Notes under the pieces: model-generated
What the model was told of the DNA's origin: nothing
The model's database searches: none
What the model saw: the letters and a program-made list of their open reading frames with translations, nothing else
Part shown: positions 26,792-39,600 of the stretch, in pieces
How positions within the stretch are numbered: position 1 is the stretch's first letter
How the letters are laid out: each line of letters begins with the position of its first letter
Position numbers and translations under genes: made by a program
From: Patagioenas fasciata
Taxonomy: Eukaryota; Chordata; Aves; Columbiformes; Columbidae
Direction: 5' to 3'
NCBI RefSeq assembly: GCF_037038585.1
Contig: NC_092526.1
Coordinates: forward strand, 38,577,501-38,641,500
DNA: 64,000 bases

Positions 26792-27346
26792 TTTATTTCA
26801 TTTCATTATATTATTCCTGATGCTTCTGTTTTCTCAGGGGCCAAATCAATGTTATTGCTCTTGGTTTACTAGCATTTCTCAGTCATCCTCCTCTTGCAAC
26901 CCCACAGCATGGCAAGATTACACAGCAAGAGAACCAGTGCTGTAATTCCCACCCTACTTTTATTTCTCTCTTTCTTTCACACGCACTCACACATACTTCA
27001 CACCAGATATATCTGCTCTTCTTGACAGTTATAGCTATAGCTGAAGGGAAGGAAAGACACTTTGAATAAAAATACCTATATATAACGACTTTGTCCTTGA
27101 GTCTCCAAGGTCTTATCTAGCTAGGATCCATGAAGAGGCATTGCCACGGGATAAGAGAGGTACTTTGATCCAGCTCTGGCTGCTGTTGGAAAGGGGCTGG
27201 ATTAACCAGAGCTCTGGTCTTTGACTAGCTGGCACCCAACCGTTCATACATACACCACTGAATGGTTTTTTGCTTCCTTTGCAATTATTTGGCTAGAGGT
27301 CCAAAAGCCAATGTAAAAAAGGCATACAGATTAAATCTACTTTAAT
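26792..27346 (-). terminator. CYP20A1: Candidate CYP20A1 poly(A) signals
   Basis: Downstream of the CYP20A1 stop on the minus strand the nearest signal is the variant ATTAAA (plus 27341-27346). Canonical AATAAA follows at 26959-26964 and 26792-26797. Which one is used cannot be decided from the sequence. Confidence 0.35.
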
Positions 27347-27527
27347 ATCACTACTGGTTGAGTTAGAAAAAGTACCCAAGAGAGGTATGTGGTTAAGAAT
27401 GTGGAAGGTAACAAAATCGAGACGTAAAATTCCTCGGTTGAATCAGTGTGGCACCAGTATGGTTCCCCCTAAGACTCTTGCTCAGAACTTCACTGCTGGC
27501 ACATTCAGCACCTTGTTTGCCTTGCTC

Positions 27528-27678
27528 TTAGCTTCTCTTAGATACCGTTATCCAGGCCTCCTCCTTTGGTGAGGTTACCAGCTCATATTTGGTCTCCATG
27601 ACTTGTCCTTTCACTGGGTGGAGATACAGTTTCCTTACCAGGACGCTAAGCAGAATTGTAGCCACCATATAGGCAAAC
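27528..27678 (-). CDS. CYP20A1: CYP20A1 exon 13 (last)
   Basis: 151 bp, completing Arg then FAYMVATILLSVLVRKLYLH to AWITVSKRS and stop at 27528-27530. This is the C-terminal L-helix and beta sheet of the P450. Confidence 0.95.
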
Positions 27679-30600
27679 CTGAAGGAAGAGACAGGAGAAA
27701 AGAATAAAACCTTGCTGTGATGTAAATCTGCCAAAGGACAACTGCCAGCTTGGACAGATTGTCCCTGCAGTAATAGGAAAGGGCTGAAACCACCTTCTCT
27801 TCTGCCTGCCACAGAGACACACAAAGACCTTCTCTACACCCACCTCAACTCTGGGCACTCCTGGCTCCCCGAAAAACCCAACAAGGAGAGGTTTTTCATG
27901 GCAGATTCCTCGTTAAATCTCTCTGGGTCAAACCTATGAAAGACAAAATACACTGAGCCTTTCTGTGAGAGCACAGAATCCTTTCCCCAGACACATGTGT
28001 GCGCACACACATGAATAAGAAACTGGCAACAAAATACAGAATTTCACTAATTTGCTGTCTATAAATCATGCTGAGTAATTCCACACAGATATGTGATGGC
28101 AGTTGTGCATCCACTCCATCTATGTTCCCAGGTGGTCAGCTGTGTCCAAGCTTGGTCAAAATGCTGATAAATTGAGTTAGTGTGACACGGGGCTGGAACT
28201 AATGTGCATTACCTCTCAGCAGTGCATATTTAGCTTGAGTACACAGCTGAGCTGATGCTGCTACCTGCCCTCTGTTCCTCTCCAGGGCACACACCATCTG
28301 TTGTGTCTCCCCCTCTCCCTTCCCCCGTGTCCCTTCCTCTCTCACATCCAAAGATATTTCCCTTTTCTCCTCGCACCTCACCCTTTTCTTCAAGCAGCTG
28401 GTGTGTGTATGTGAGGGGGAGGGAAGCTGGTGATTCATTCAAGTGAGAAAAGTGGTTTCCAGCATTAGGATGGTGGAGGCTGCGAGAAAACTATTATCCA
28501 GGACTGGCATGAGTTAAAACAAGATTCCCATAATCAACTAGCCACAGGGAGACTAATAAAATATCATTCAATTTAAGTATAAAAAAAATAAACAGGAAAT
28601 TTGATGGATGGAAGGCAGTTCTCTTTCACTTGCTGCTAAATATTTCTGCTTATACTTCAAACCTTTGGCTCCCTGCCTAAACATGCAAGCTCTGCTTCCA
28701 CCAAGGTGAAAAAGCATGTGGGTGCTGACCCTCAGTAAAAGCAGCATGAAACTTGCATTCCTCCCGAAGCGGCAAATTACAGATGTTGGAATAGGAAAGA
28801 AAATGCAGCTGCCCAGCAAAAAAATAGGGAGGGAAAACAGCTGCGCACAGTGTTTTTGTACAGTGTGCAGGTGAAAGGATCACAAAGAGCTGATCCTCTG
28901 TCTCCATCACTGAAATACATATCTACCTTGGGCTAATTCTCAACCTTCTTCCCCTTGGAATAAAGACAGTATGTTCATAGCAGTCCTCCCTGTCCCTCCC
29001 ACAAGGCCTCAGCAAACCCTTCCCAAACACAGTGCGTGTCCTCCCCTGGTTTGCAATCCCTTCCAAGATGCTCGTAGATCAGTGCATCAACGCCTGACAC
29101 TTTTGTAAGAGCTACACCTGCAGAAGAGGGCAAATGCTGTTCTAAGGGCACTGTTCCTTTCTCCTAAATCTCAGCTGCTTGTTCTGTCTGTCTAGAATAA
29201 CTGACCCAGATTTTTTCCCAGCCCAAGCAAAGTAAGTCAGATACATGTTAGTATTTGCCACCTGGAGGCCACAGGAAGCTACAGCAATTTTTTTTCTTTA
29301 TCTTCTGAAACACTGGCTTGAATCCAGTTTTGTTTTCACAGATAGAAGTAATGAGGTATCAATTTCCTTCCCCCTGAGAAAAACCAAAACTTCAGACTGA
29401 CACTTCCTCCTTTGCATCATTGTTTCATGACGACAAGCAGTGATTCTAAAGCCATTCAAATCGCTGTTTCTCTCTCACAGAAAACCTTAAAAAGAATTTA
29501 CCAGCATTTGCCAGGGAAGCTGTGTGTGTGCACAATAAAAATTGTTATTAAGCTCTAACACATATGCACAGACTGGAGCAGGGGAGGATCATGACTTGAT
29601 TTGCCCCAAAATCCCACCCATGGAGACAACCCAAGACCTTCATAAACTGCCTGTCTTATAGACTCCCTTTCATCTCCAAAATCGGCTTAAAGCAGGCCCT
29701 GCAGCCAAACAGGCTGTGCTGCATGGAGGATTTAAAGAATATTAATTTAAAAAAGGAAAGGAATCCATTGCAATAAAAGTCTTGATTCTACATGCCTGTA
29801 TGGTGATGGCCATGATGAACTATCCTGCAGCATCACACCAAGAGCATAAAGCACAAGTGTCTGCAAAGAAAATTAGGAGATATATGTCAGAGCAGAAAGA
29901 AATACACAATTAAAGACACCTCTGGACAGCTATGCTGGATGATGATTATTCTGTAGACTACACATCTTCATTAGGTGGATTAAAAATATAATGTGCTATA
30001 TTCATCTACAGATTTCCATAATCCATGCCCAGATGTTAGGATTTTAACTTCTGAGGCCAACACCACAACTGCTGGTGGTTAGAGAGGGTCTGATCCTGCT
30101 CCCTTCCTCTTGCTGGCATATACGTATGGACTATTCATTCTCTGCAATGGAGGGTACCACTTTAGGAAATTTGGGTGATATGATCAGGCCTGAAATCATG
30201 CTCTTTTATGCACAACTGAACCCATAAGCCCCTTCAAAAGATGATTCACCCCTGTTGGACCCAGAACTGGAAGCAAATCTACTCAGGAAGAGACCATGAC
30301 TTCCCAGAGCCTCTCACACAGAGGAACTACAGGGCAAACTTAGAGCTATGCTGTACTTTGAGATGCCAGAGCAGCTGCTTGGGTTCAATAGTGTCAGAAG
30401 AAATGGTCTTCCTGCCTCACCACCCTGCGGGAAGAGGAGGAAACAGCAAACTCCCCTTCAGGAAAGGAACCTGGTCTGGTGCTCCTAGTACTGCCCTACC
30501 TCTTTGGGGATGGTATGTTGGTCGACCCTTCCCTCCAGCTCCTGCAGCTGTGCAGCAATGGGAGTGAGCTTTGCCGTTCGCACTGTTTCACACAGGACTT

Positions 30601-33600
30601 GCCGACAGTACCTGCAACCATAAGACTTGGTCAGTTTAACCTTCCCAGAGAGAAGTTTGTCCATGTCCTTGTGGTGGCACTTGCTGCATTTGGGGCCACA
30701 GTCTGCTCCTGGAGCTCTCTCAAGCCACACCAAGGCACTTCATTGTTTTTTTTTCTGGCAGAGAATCCCAGCATCTTTGCAAGAAGCATTGAATCTCATT
30801 ATCAGCTTTTAGGGAAGGTTACTGAAATCTCTCTTCACCACACTTTTTTTTCCGATTTTAAAGCAAACTGACTCTGCTTAAAAGCATAAACACACCAGTC
30901 CTTATCTTGGACCTCTCACCCATACAAGAAGGGGCAAGAAACCCACACACTCAATACTCCCTTACTGGAACTCTGCCATTAGTCCAAATACAAAACGTAC
31001 CCAGTTGCACCAACAGATGCATGAAAAATAAAGGCACACTGTTGACTAGTCATCATCCTAGTTCTGTGGCCCTTTTGAAAGAAGATTATTCCATGCTTTC
31101 TCTCTAAATATGTATAAAATGAATCCAACCACTAAAATGACTGATTACTTTCAGAAAACCAGAAGAGAAACCAAACAAAACAATAACAAAAAAAAATTCA
31201 GCCCTGCAGCCAGGGCATTGATTCTGTGCTCTGCCAATGAACCTAAAGGGTTTCCTATAGACACCGTGAAGACAGCAGCTTGGTCCCCATGTCTAGGGCC
31301 CTACAGCAGATTCTCTCTGTGCTGCAAGTCATCCTGTGGTTTGATCACTTCCAGAAAAAAGAACAGAGTAGCTCTGGGATGCCTTCTCCTGTCCCAGTGT
31401 AGGCTGGGTATCAGGTCCAGTACGTGAAGCCCCTGTCCCCACACAACCTTCCTCCGAAGTTCCTTCCATAGGACCCACCTGAGCTGCTCGATTTTCTCAT
31501 GTGTAATTGGTCCCTTCCCCAGAACACCATTCATCTCCTTGTAGAGATTCTGCTGAACATCTTCAGAGGTTGTCAGGAAATAGACTGCCCAGGTACACAC
31601 TGGGGAAGAAATCAAGATAAGACTGGACCCAGAAAATTCAATCCTTTACAAAATTAATGCAGTTTTCTTACTTCTTGTATTTGCAACATTACTTTTTGGC
31701 ACAGAAAAGGCTGACCCTCTGGTCACAGCAGGCTGGGGAAGGGACCACACAGCCCAGGAAACCCTGGGGAACCAGGGTATTAGGCCAGTCATGCAAATGA
31801 AAAGCTGGTTTGTCCAAAGCATCAGAAAATTCTCTTATTTAGGGGGCTTCCCCAGCACATCTCAGGTGGGTACTCCAGACAGCCAACATCTGGGGCTCCT
31901 GACTGGAAGCAAGAAGAGCAACAGAGCTCCCTGCAGCAGGCTGGCCAGCACTTGTTTCCCTTACATCTACAGCTATTTTGTGAGGTATTCAAGAGATATT
32001 TTCAACAGCATAAGAAATAACTGTGTAGGATGCAGTTTTCCTAAAGCTACAAGTAAATGTTCCTGCCACTCCAACCTGTCTATTCATTAGAACGATCTGG
32101 AATCCCTGAGGAGTCAAGTCCCTTAAAATTGGAGAGGATATTATCTGGGAAGAGCATTATCATATTTGCCAAATTTACTTTCCACATTCTTTAACACCCA
32201 GCTGCACCTAGGAGGTTTTCTTTGGAGTTCCAGCCCCACTGGCTGAGATACAGGGCCTGATAATCATCCCACATCATAAAAGACTTTATACAGCTCCAGC
32301 TTATTATATCCATATTTTTTTTACCATAATCTTTGCACAAATCACAAAGTAGCTTATTTGAAAGCCTTCCATCCATGGAGCACACCTATCCTCCAGAAAT
32401 TCAAAGCAGCCAGTCAAATTCCAGCACTCTGCTCTAATTTCCTTCCCACATTCCAGAGCCTATTTTACAACATGATCTTTGTGGCTGATATCTTTTGGTG
32501 CTTTTTCATGAAATTTAGCATCAGTTGGCTGGGTTGAGAGTGCAAGCGAAAAGCAATGGGAAGAAAATCTAAGGTTCACCAAAAGACTGGGAAGGTTGTC
32601 AAACACAGCTTAGTTTCAAATCACTAGCTGTGAGGCTGTGTTGAGAGTCCGCTGTAAAATTAGCGTGTCCTACACATCTGCAGCTCAGGAGAAACAGAAT
32701 GATGACCGTAAGTTTTCATTAGCCTAGAATAAGCCTCATGTCATCACACAGAGCTTTAGACAGCTGAATCTGAGGATGGAAAATTACTTACAATCTGTAC
32801 TTACAGTTAGCAGTGATTATGCATCCTGCCAAGGAGAAAATCATGGTATCTTCCAGAATCTAGGAAATAAAATCTACTTCAGAGAAGGAAGTTCATGAGA
32901 CTGTAAAGATAAAAAAGAAGTGGCACATTCTCCATTCAAGCGCATGAAATCCCTTTAGTGCAGGGAGCAGGAAATACATCTAGAAGACAGAGAGTGAACT
33001 CTCTACAGACCTTGCACTGGGATGGCACGAGCCATGCATAATGCTAACATACTTCTGGTTTATAAAAATAGCAATGAAGCGGTGGCAAGGAAGCTACCGA
33101 AGTCTAATGCAATTAAAAATTGTAGGGACAGAAAAAGAACAAGAAACTCTGCTTTAGTATGGAATCTCATCTAAGATGCAAAAGTTCAAATTAATCAAAG
33201 GCTACAATGTAATGAGCAAGTCCATTAGTGTGTAATGACTTAGCTGCACAGACCTGCTGGTCACTCAGGCTCCCCTGCAGCAAGGTGTCTATAAAGACGT
33301 GTCTGTTGAATGATCTCCCTCGGCGCTCCTTTGTAACTTTCCTTAAGGTGGATTCCATCTCCATCAGAGCTTTGGAAGCAAAAAAACATGTTTATTTTAA
33401 AACCTGGTCATTCTGAGTGCTGCAGAGAAGCAAATCCATCTCCCCAAGCAGATTTTCAGACCAGCTGTCCCTGCTGGGCTCACTTACAGAAGCAGCCTCT
33501 GTTACATGTTGCTGTCAATTTGGAAGGTGGTATCTCCAATTTAGTTGAAAAGGTAGGAACCAAGCAAGACAGGTTGCCTATAAAAAGCCAACCTTACAGG

Positions 33601-36600
33601 TATAACTGAGACATGTATTCGATGAGCTGAAATCAGCAACACCTAAACACCAAACCACACTACCTGGAGTTTGCGAAATTGTGTCCTAATGCATCATATT
33701 GCTACAACTCAGGAACAGTCCTGAACAAGTGCCCAGGAGAAAAGCCCATTTTAATGAGACAGTAGTTGTCCTCAGGTTCTGAAACCCAAAGAACTAACAA
33801 CAAAAAGATGGAAACACTGGGTTTGGAGGACTAACAAGCAAATCCTTAGTTCTGGATACAAACTGCTTTTAACATCTTCTTAATCAATACTGAAAGGCTT
33901 TAACTATTTGTGACAAAAAAGACAGGACAACTGAAAAATAAAGTAACTTACTGTGAAATATATGAGAAATAAAAGCACTGCCATAACAGGTTTGAAAATC
34001 AGTATTAATCAGAGTGGAAGGAAGACTCCAATTTTGGGAGGTACCTACCATCTTCGTAAAGCTTCTTCCTGGTCATGTTTTTGTCAAGGGACCCATCCAA
34101 GAAACCTTTCCCAATCTCTGACCAGATCTGAAAGGACAGAGAGAAGAGCACCATCACTCACCACAAGCTGAGACGCTTCTATTCTTCCCCTATTCAGTAA
34201 TACGAAAACACCAAATCAAATGAAGACTTCATGTGAATACAAAACTGGTCTCCTCTCTAGGACAGCCTGTTCCATTCCAGATATTATGATAGCTGAAACT
34301 GAGCTGAAATGAAACAACTGTAATTACAACTGTAGGGAAAAAGGCATGGGAATCTTTAATGGGAGATTAACTGTTTCTTTCCCACCCTATCACCAGCAGA
34401 TTTAACATCCCCAGATGAGGACATAGCTTGGGACCTTCTCAGATTTTCCTGTCTCCACAATGTCCCGGAGCCTTCAGAAGATCTTTGAAAAGCGGAAGTG
34501 CCATTAGCATTCCCGGTAGAGTTTAACTCACTTATGTACCAAACACCTTTCAATTGCCATTGGATCTGGGTTCCTGATCCCCATATATCCTCTAGAAACA
34601 TCTTAGACTAATGACAGCAGGATGAGCAGTAGGATCTTTCTGACAGTTTCAGCTTGGGATAACTGAGGCAGAGCCCTCAAGCTCTTAAACTTAATGTTAA
34701 CTTAATGTTCAAGCCTCAGCAGTAGCTTGTACTAAACTGTACACAGACACAAGCTGTGTGCTGCTGGTGTGGAAAAAGATAATAGGAGATTTCCTGGCTC
34801 TTTGTGACACTTACTGCATCGTGGTGCCTGCGGAATCGGATAACTTCCCGGTCATCTTCAAAGCTGCTGCCCATAGCTGTCTGCGTGACAGACTTCATGG
34901 CAAAGCCCAGCATGTGCTGGCAGAGGGGCACGTGTTGCGCCTCAGGGAGAGACAGCCATTTGGCTAGCAGCTCTTCTGACAGCTGGAGAGGGAAGGAACC
35001 ATTAGTTGGCAGTAATATCAGCAGCCTATTTACCAAACATACCCTAGAGACATTCCCACCCAGTTCCTAGGGCAGACCACATTTTCACGGCTATAACATG
35101 AAGCTACGCTCTTTCCAGGGTTTCCTTCCATTAACTTACAAACAGTAACATTTTAGCCTCAAATCTTCTGCCTGTTCCCAAGGTTTCTCCTCAACAAGGT
35201 AGCCCCGTCCTCCTCTCCTGCTCCCTCTATCACAACAGAAGCGTTAAAACCTTTAATGCTAGTAGCTCCAGACTGAGAAAACAGATAAAATTCTGGCTGC
35301 TGGACTGAGTCAACAGAACAGTTCTTCACCCGTTTGTGATCCCAAGAGCTGGTTCCTTGCTCCTTCCTCCTGTCCTGGGAAATAAATCTAGAATCCAGAT
35401 GCTCCAGTATCTTTAACTGCCTCTGGTATCTTGGCATAAAAAGCCATCAAGCTCAGCCTTCCCCCTACCTCACTGGAGCTATGAGAAACCAAATATTCAC
35501 ACCGTGCTTGAACGGGCAGAGACTGTTCGCTGTCTCAGATGCTTACAGTTCCAGCACAAATTTGAACACAGCTCCTTTATCCTAGTGATCATTTTCACTA
35601 AACGTTCCCCTGTGAGCCGTACAGGGCTTCTCTGCTGTACAAAGGCAGTTACGCACTTTCTGGATGAGAGCAAAGTTACTTTGCAAGGCCTTGTTGACGC
35701 CATTTTCATACAGCTTTCTCCTCATGTGGCTCTCTCCTGTATCCGCATTCAAGCTGGACTGGTACCTCAAGAGGGACTTCAGCATTGTCTCAAAAGGATC
35801 CGCTGAAAGCAAAAAAGGAAACGCCATTCAAAAGTCAGGCAGTCACATCACACAGAGATGATTAAAACAGCAACCTCTTTAACCAGGCACTGTTACTTGT
35901 GCACCTCTTTGGGCTGTCAAGCTTCTCTTGCTCAGTGGGCTGGGACCTCATAAGGTCTCTTCTCAGGCAGAGCACTATCCTGTGATCAGCAACCCCTGCA
36001 GAGGGGGCCTCTTGGCTCTGCCAAGGAACTCTTTAGCAGTAACACCTCAGAAACTTGTTTCCAGCTTTCCAGTTCCCAGCTGGTGGTGTCACTGACTTGG
36101 CGACACCAGTGAGCATGGCGTGCTCCTTTCCCGCCTCCTCCAGCCTGATCTGCAGCCCCTCTAGCACATTCCCTCTTGACACCTGGTACGCTCTCCTGCC
36201 CTGACCATGGCTGCATGCTCAACACAGATCAGCTCCCATCAGAGACGGGGCCAGAGGTTGCTCTGTGTGCTCCTCACCTTGCTTCACGGCCCAGCAAACC
36301 TCAGCTGACACCTTACTGCTCCTGCATGATTTCTCTTGCATTTACCGAGTTCCCTGCTGATGAACTCTTCCCAAATTAACACCCGCCTTTCTCAGTTGAG
36401 GGCTGCCTCCAGCAGAGCTCTGGCAGAAAACAGGGCCCCACGAAGCTACAGAATGCCTTCTACTTCTAATTGCCTTAATTCCCATCTTTCTTCTGCACAG
36501 ACACTTGCAACGGTGTAGAAACTAGACAAAAACACACATCCTCCATATTTCATATCCACAGCTCGCTTCAGTTAGATTTTTAACTCTGAATTTTACCACC

Positions 36601-39600
36601 AGAGGCCTTTACTTAATAAATTTGCTAAGGTACATTAGATGTCAAGGCAAAACTATGCATATACTTTTCCCTTTCTGTAAACTTTTCTGTGGGTCTTGCA
36701 AAACTGGCAGAATCTTTAAGGAACTACTTAGAAGCAGCCATCAGGGGGTTTTCAAGAGGGATATTTTATGACAATTTGTTATTTCTCCCAGCTGGAAAAT
36801 GAAACCTCTGAGGCATCAGAAAACATCAAGGCTGAGCTAGACACCTATGACTTTACCAATTGTGGCTGTATTTAGGATTCCCAGCAGAGATCAGGGCCTC
36901 ATTATGCTACTGGACAAACACACGAGACAATTCCCACCTGCAGAGGACTTACTACCTAACGACACAGAGGTAGCTAATGAGGCCATGAATATGGTAAACT
37001 TTCCTAAATACTCTTCTCTCACATAATTTCCCTTCCAATGTTTTTAAGCTCTGCATCTCACCCTCTTTCCCACTTTGAATGACAAGGATTATGCGTGTGT
37101 GTCTTTCGGCAGAGCAGATGGTACCGGTGGCTCTCCACGTGGAGCAGGCTGTTATGTGACTCTAGCTGCTGCTGCCAATTCCTCCTCCGAGCTACTTTGC
37201 CATGGATGGGCTGCTGCTATTCGTGCCACAATCGCCCGCTGACTGGTCCTGGCAGAGTGAGGTACAGTGCTGGGGTAGCCAGAAAGACACATGGTTGGTG
37301 GTGAAGCCCACACGGCAAATCTGGCAAGCAGATGCATTTGGAGAGGCCAGAGGATGCTTAGCACCACCACCTGCAGAAACTGCAAAAGTCTCCTGGTGCA
37401 GATGAAAGAAAACTGCTGGATCAAGCATGGGCTGAGTTTTTGTCTCCCCTTCTCTGGTGCAAAACGGCAGTGCCATGTCACTGATCCACCCACTGCTGTG
37501 CACTCAGGACTGCAGAGCCCAGGCTGCCCTTTGCTGAGGGCTGGCCCTGCCTCGCAGCATTTGGGAAATGGCTGTTTCTCCACAGGGACTCCACAAGGCA
37601 CAAACAGTCTCTCAGAGACAGAGCTCTGTCCTGCCACCGCTTTCACAGACTTCTTCCTTTGTCCTTGTCTTGAAAACATCTTAAGGCTACATTTTCAGTC
37701 CTCTTAGTGAAGCATATAAAAATTCAAATGTTCATTCCACTTATAAGGAAATCTCCCTCATTCCAGGAGCCTCAGAGTGTTGTCCTGGACATCATTATAA
37801 GTGAATGTGGGGAAAAGATCTAACTCTTGACAGTCGAAACAAAAGCCAAGCGGAACTGAGTATCACAAATGGAAAGGACCTTTGAACCTGCACAGAACAG
37901 CAATAAAGCAGTCCTTAAAGCGGTCCTGCTCAAACAGTCCAGGACCCATAGCTCCATCTCCAGCACTTGATATCCATCAGGTTTATTGTCCCAACCCAAA
38001 AGGTGACATCAGCTCATGGGAGTTTTCCAAGTGCATCTCTGAACACACTGGTCCTGGCAATCCTGAGCTAGTCCACCCTTTTTACACCCACACCCTTCCC
38101 AGTCCTGGACTGCTTCCCTGGAGCATCTCACAGGAACTGCCAGTCCCAGCAGCAAAGTTTGACTTCCTTTGAATTCTCCTTGCAAACTAATCTCAACAAA
38201 GCTCTAAGAGGCCACGAAAATGTACCAACTTCAAACACTGCCTTAAACATAAGGAAAAATAGTCTCCTGGCACTAGGAACCTGTTAATAACTGTGAATGC
38301 AATTAGTCCAATTTCAAGGCTAGCAGCCTGCCTTTGCACTTTCTTTATTCAAAATCATGCTGAGTGCAGAGGCCAGAGCCATACACAGGATTTCAGTCTG
38401 GCTCATGTTTCATCATCCTTTCCTCTCTCTACAGAAAATACATGCACTCTTTTCTTTTTTTCCGTGGCCATGTCATCCTGCAGGCCATTAATCCAGCTCT
38501 TGTTCCCCTGCTTCCTGTTGCTGCTGCCCCAGCCCCAGGGGTACCCGTCTCCTTGCTCTGACACTCTGCTTCCCTGTGCTGACAAGGGGTCCCAGTGTGA
38601 TGCCATCAGGACAGGTTGCCAACCTAACTGGGAGTATTTAACCTCCCCAACCCAGCATTTCACTTTCTCAACACAATCCAGCCTTGCTCCCACTTTCACT
38701 TCTCATATCCCATTGCCTCCACCTTCAGTGATAACCCAAGCAGTGTCCAAGCAAATTCTGAACTGAAACTCTGACAGAAACACAGTTCTATCACTTTCCT
38801 TGTCTAGAATTCTAATTATCAAAGAAGTAGAGCATGCATTTCCTATTTATCCCCATCCTTAACAAACCTGTTTAGCCCTTGGGCATAGCAGGATGCCAGG
38901 CTAGTCTGTAGCTGCCTGGGTGACTTCATTACCTGTATTTTAAGTCCACGCACTGTATTTGTTTTTTTTACAGTATGTGGGTACTCCCAAATTCAGTACA
39001 TTTCTGAGAACTTCCCTGCTCAAGGGCCTGTCACCGCTTCTCTGAGTGTGGAGAAAGTGACTGTCTGCTCTATTTCCCACATCAGTGCATGTAGCTCTTT
39101 CAGAGTGGGTTTCCACCTTCTGGAGTGTCATTGCTATCTGCTGTGTCTTGCTGATCTTTGCTAACTCCCACATCTTCCCCAGATTGTCACCGTTTTTTTT
39201 TGAGTCCATCATGCAACTGTACAAAAAGCTTACCCGTCACGACCCCAGCACAAAGCGATGCTGAGATATGTGCCTGTGCCTATAGACAGCCTACAGTATC
39301 AGGTCAGAGCTGTGCAACCAGCACCTTATTCAACCTTATAGGATGAAAACTGGAAAAACAAGAGGTTAAAGCCAAACGTCAACTGAGTTAACTTATTATC
39401 TGGCATCACCTTAGGAAGAAAAGCACCCACCTAAGAGGCTTACACCATAAATTCAAATACCCTCCCAGGACTAAGATGGCGAAGTCAGCTACCAGCACCA
39501 CTCATCACTTCCAAGTCTAGAAGATCATTTGAAGCTTTCAGCACAAAGTTCCACACACCAAAGAAAAACGGAAGTTAAAGCACTTCAAATACTACTTTAA

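Larger units (their letters stand above)
12661..27340. other. Intergenic region between ABI2 and CYP20A1
   Basis: The region holds a CR1 tail (about 21840-21946), the mariner-like element at 18178-18443, and otherwise non-repetitive sequence. The longer open frames (for example 14160-14621 and 20442-21032) have no recognisable domain, no splice context and low-complexity composition, so I call no gene here. The part nearest 27340 may include CYP20A1 3' UTR if a distal poly(A) site is used. Confidence 0.65.
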
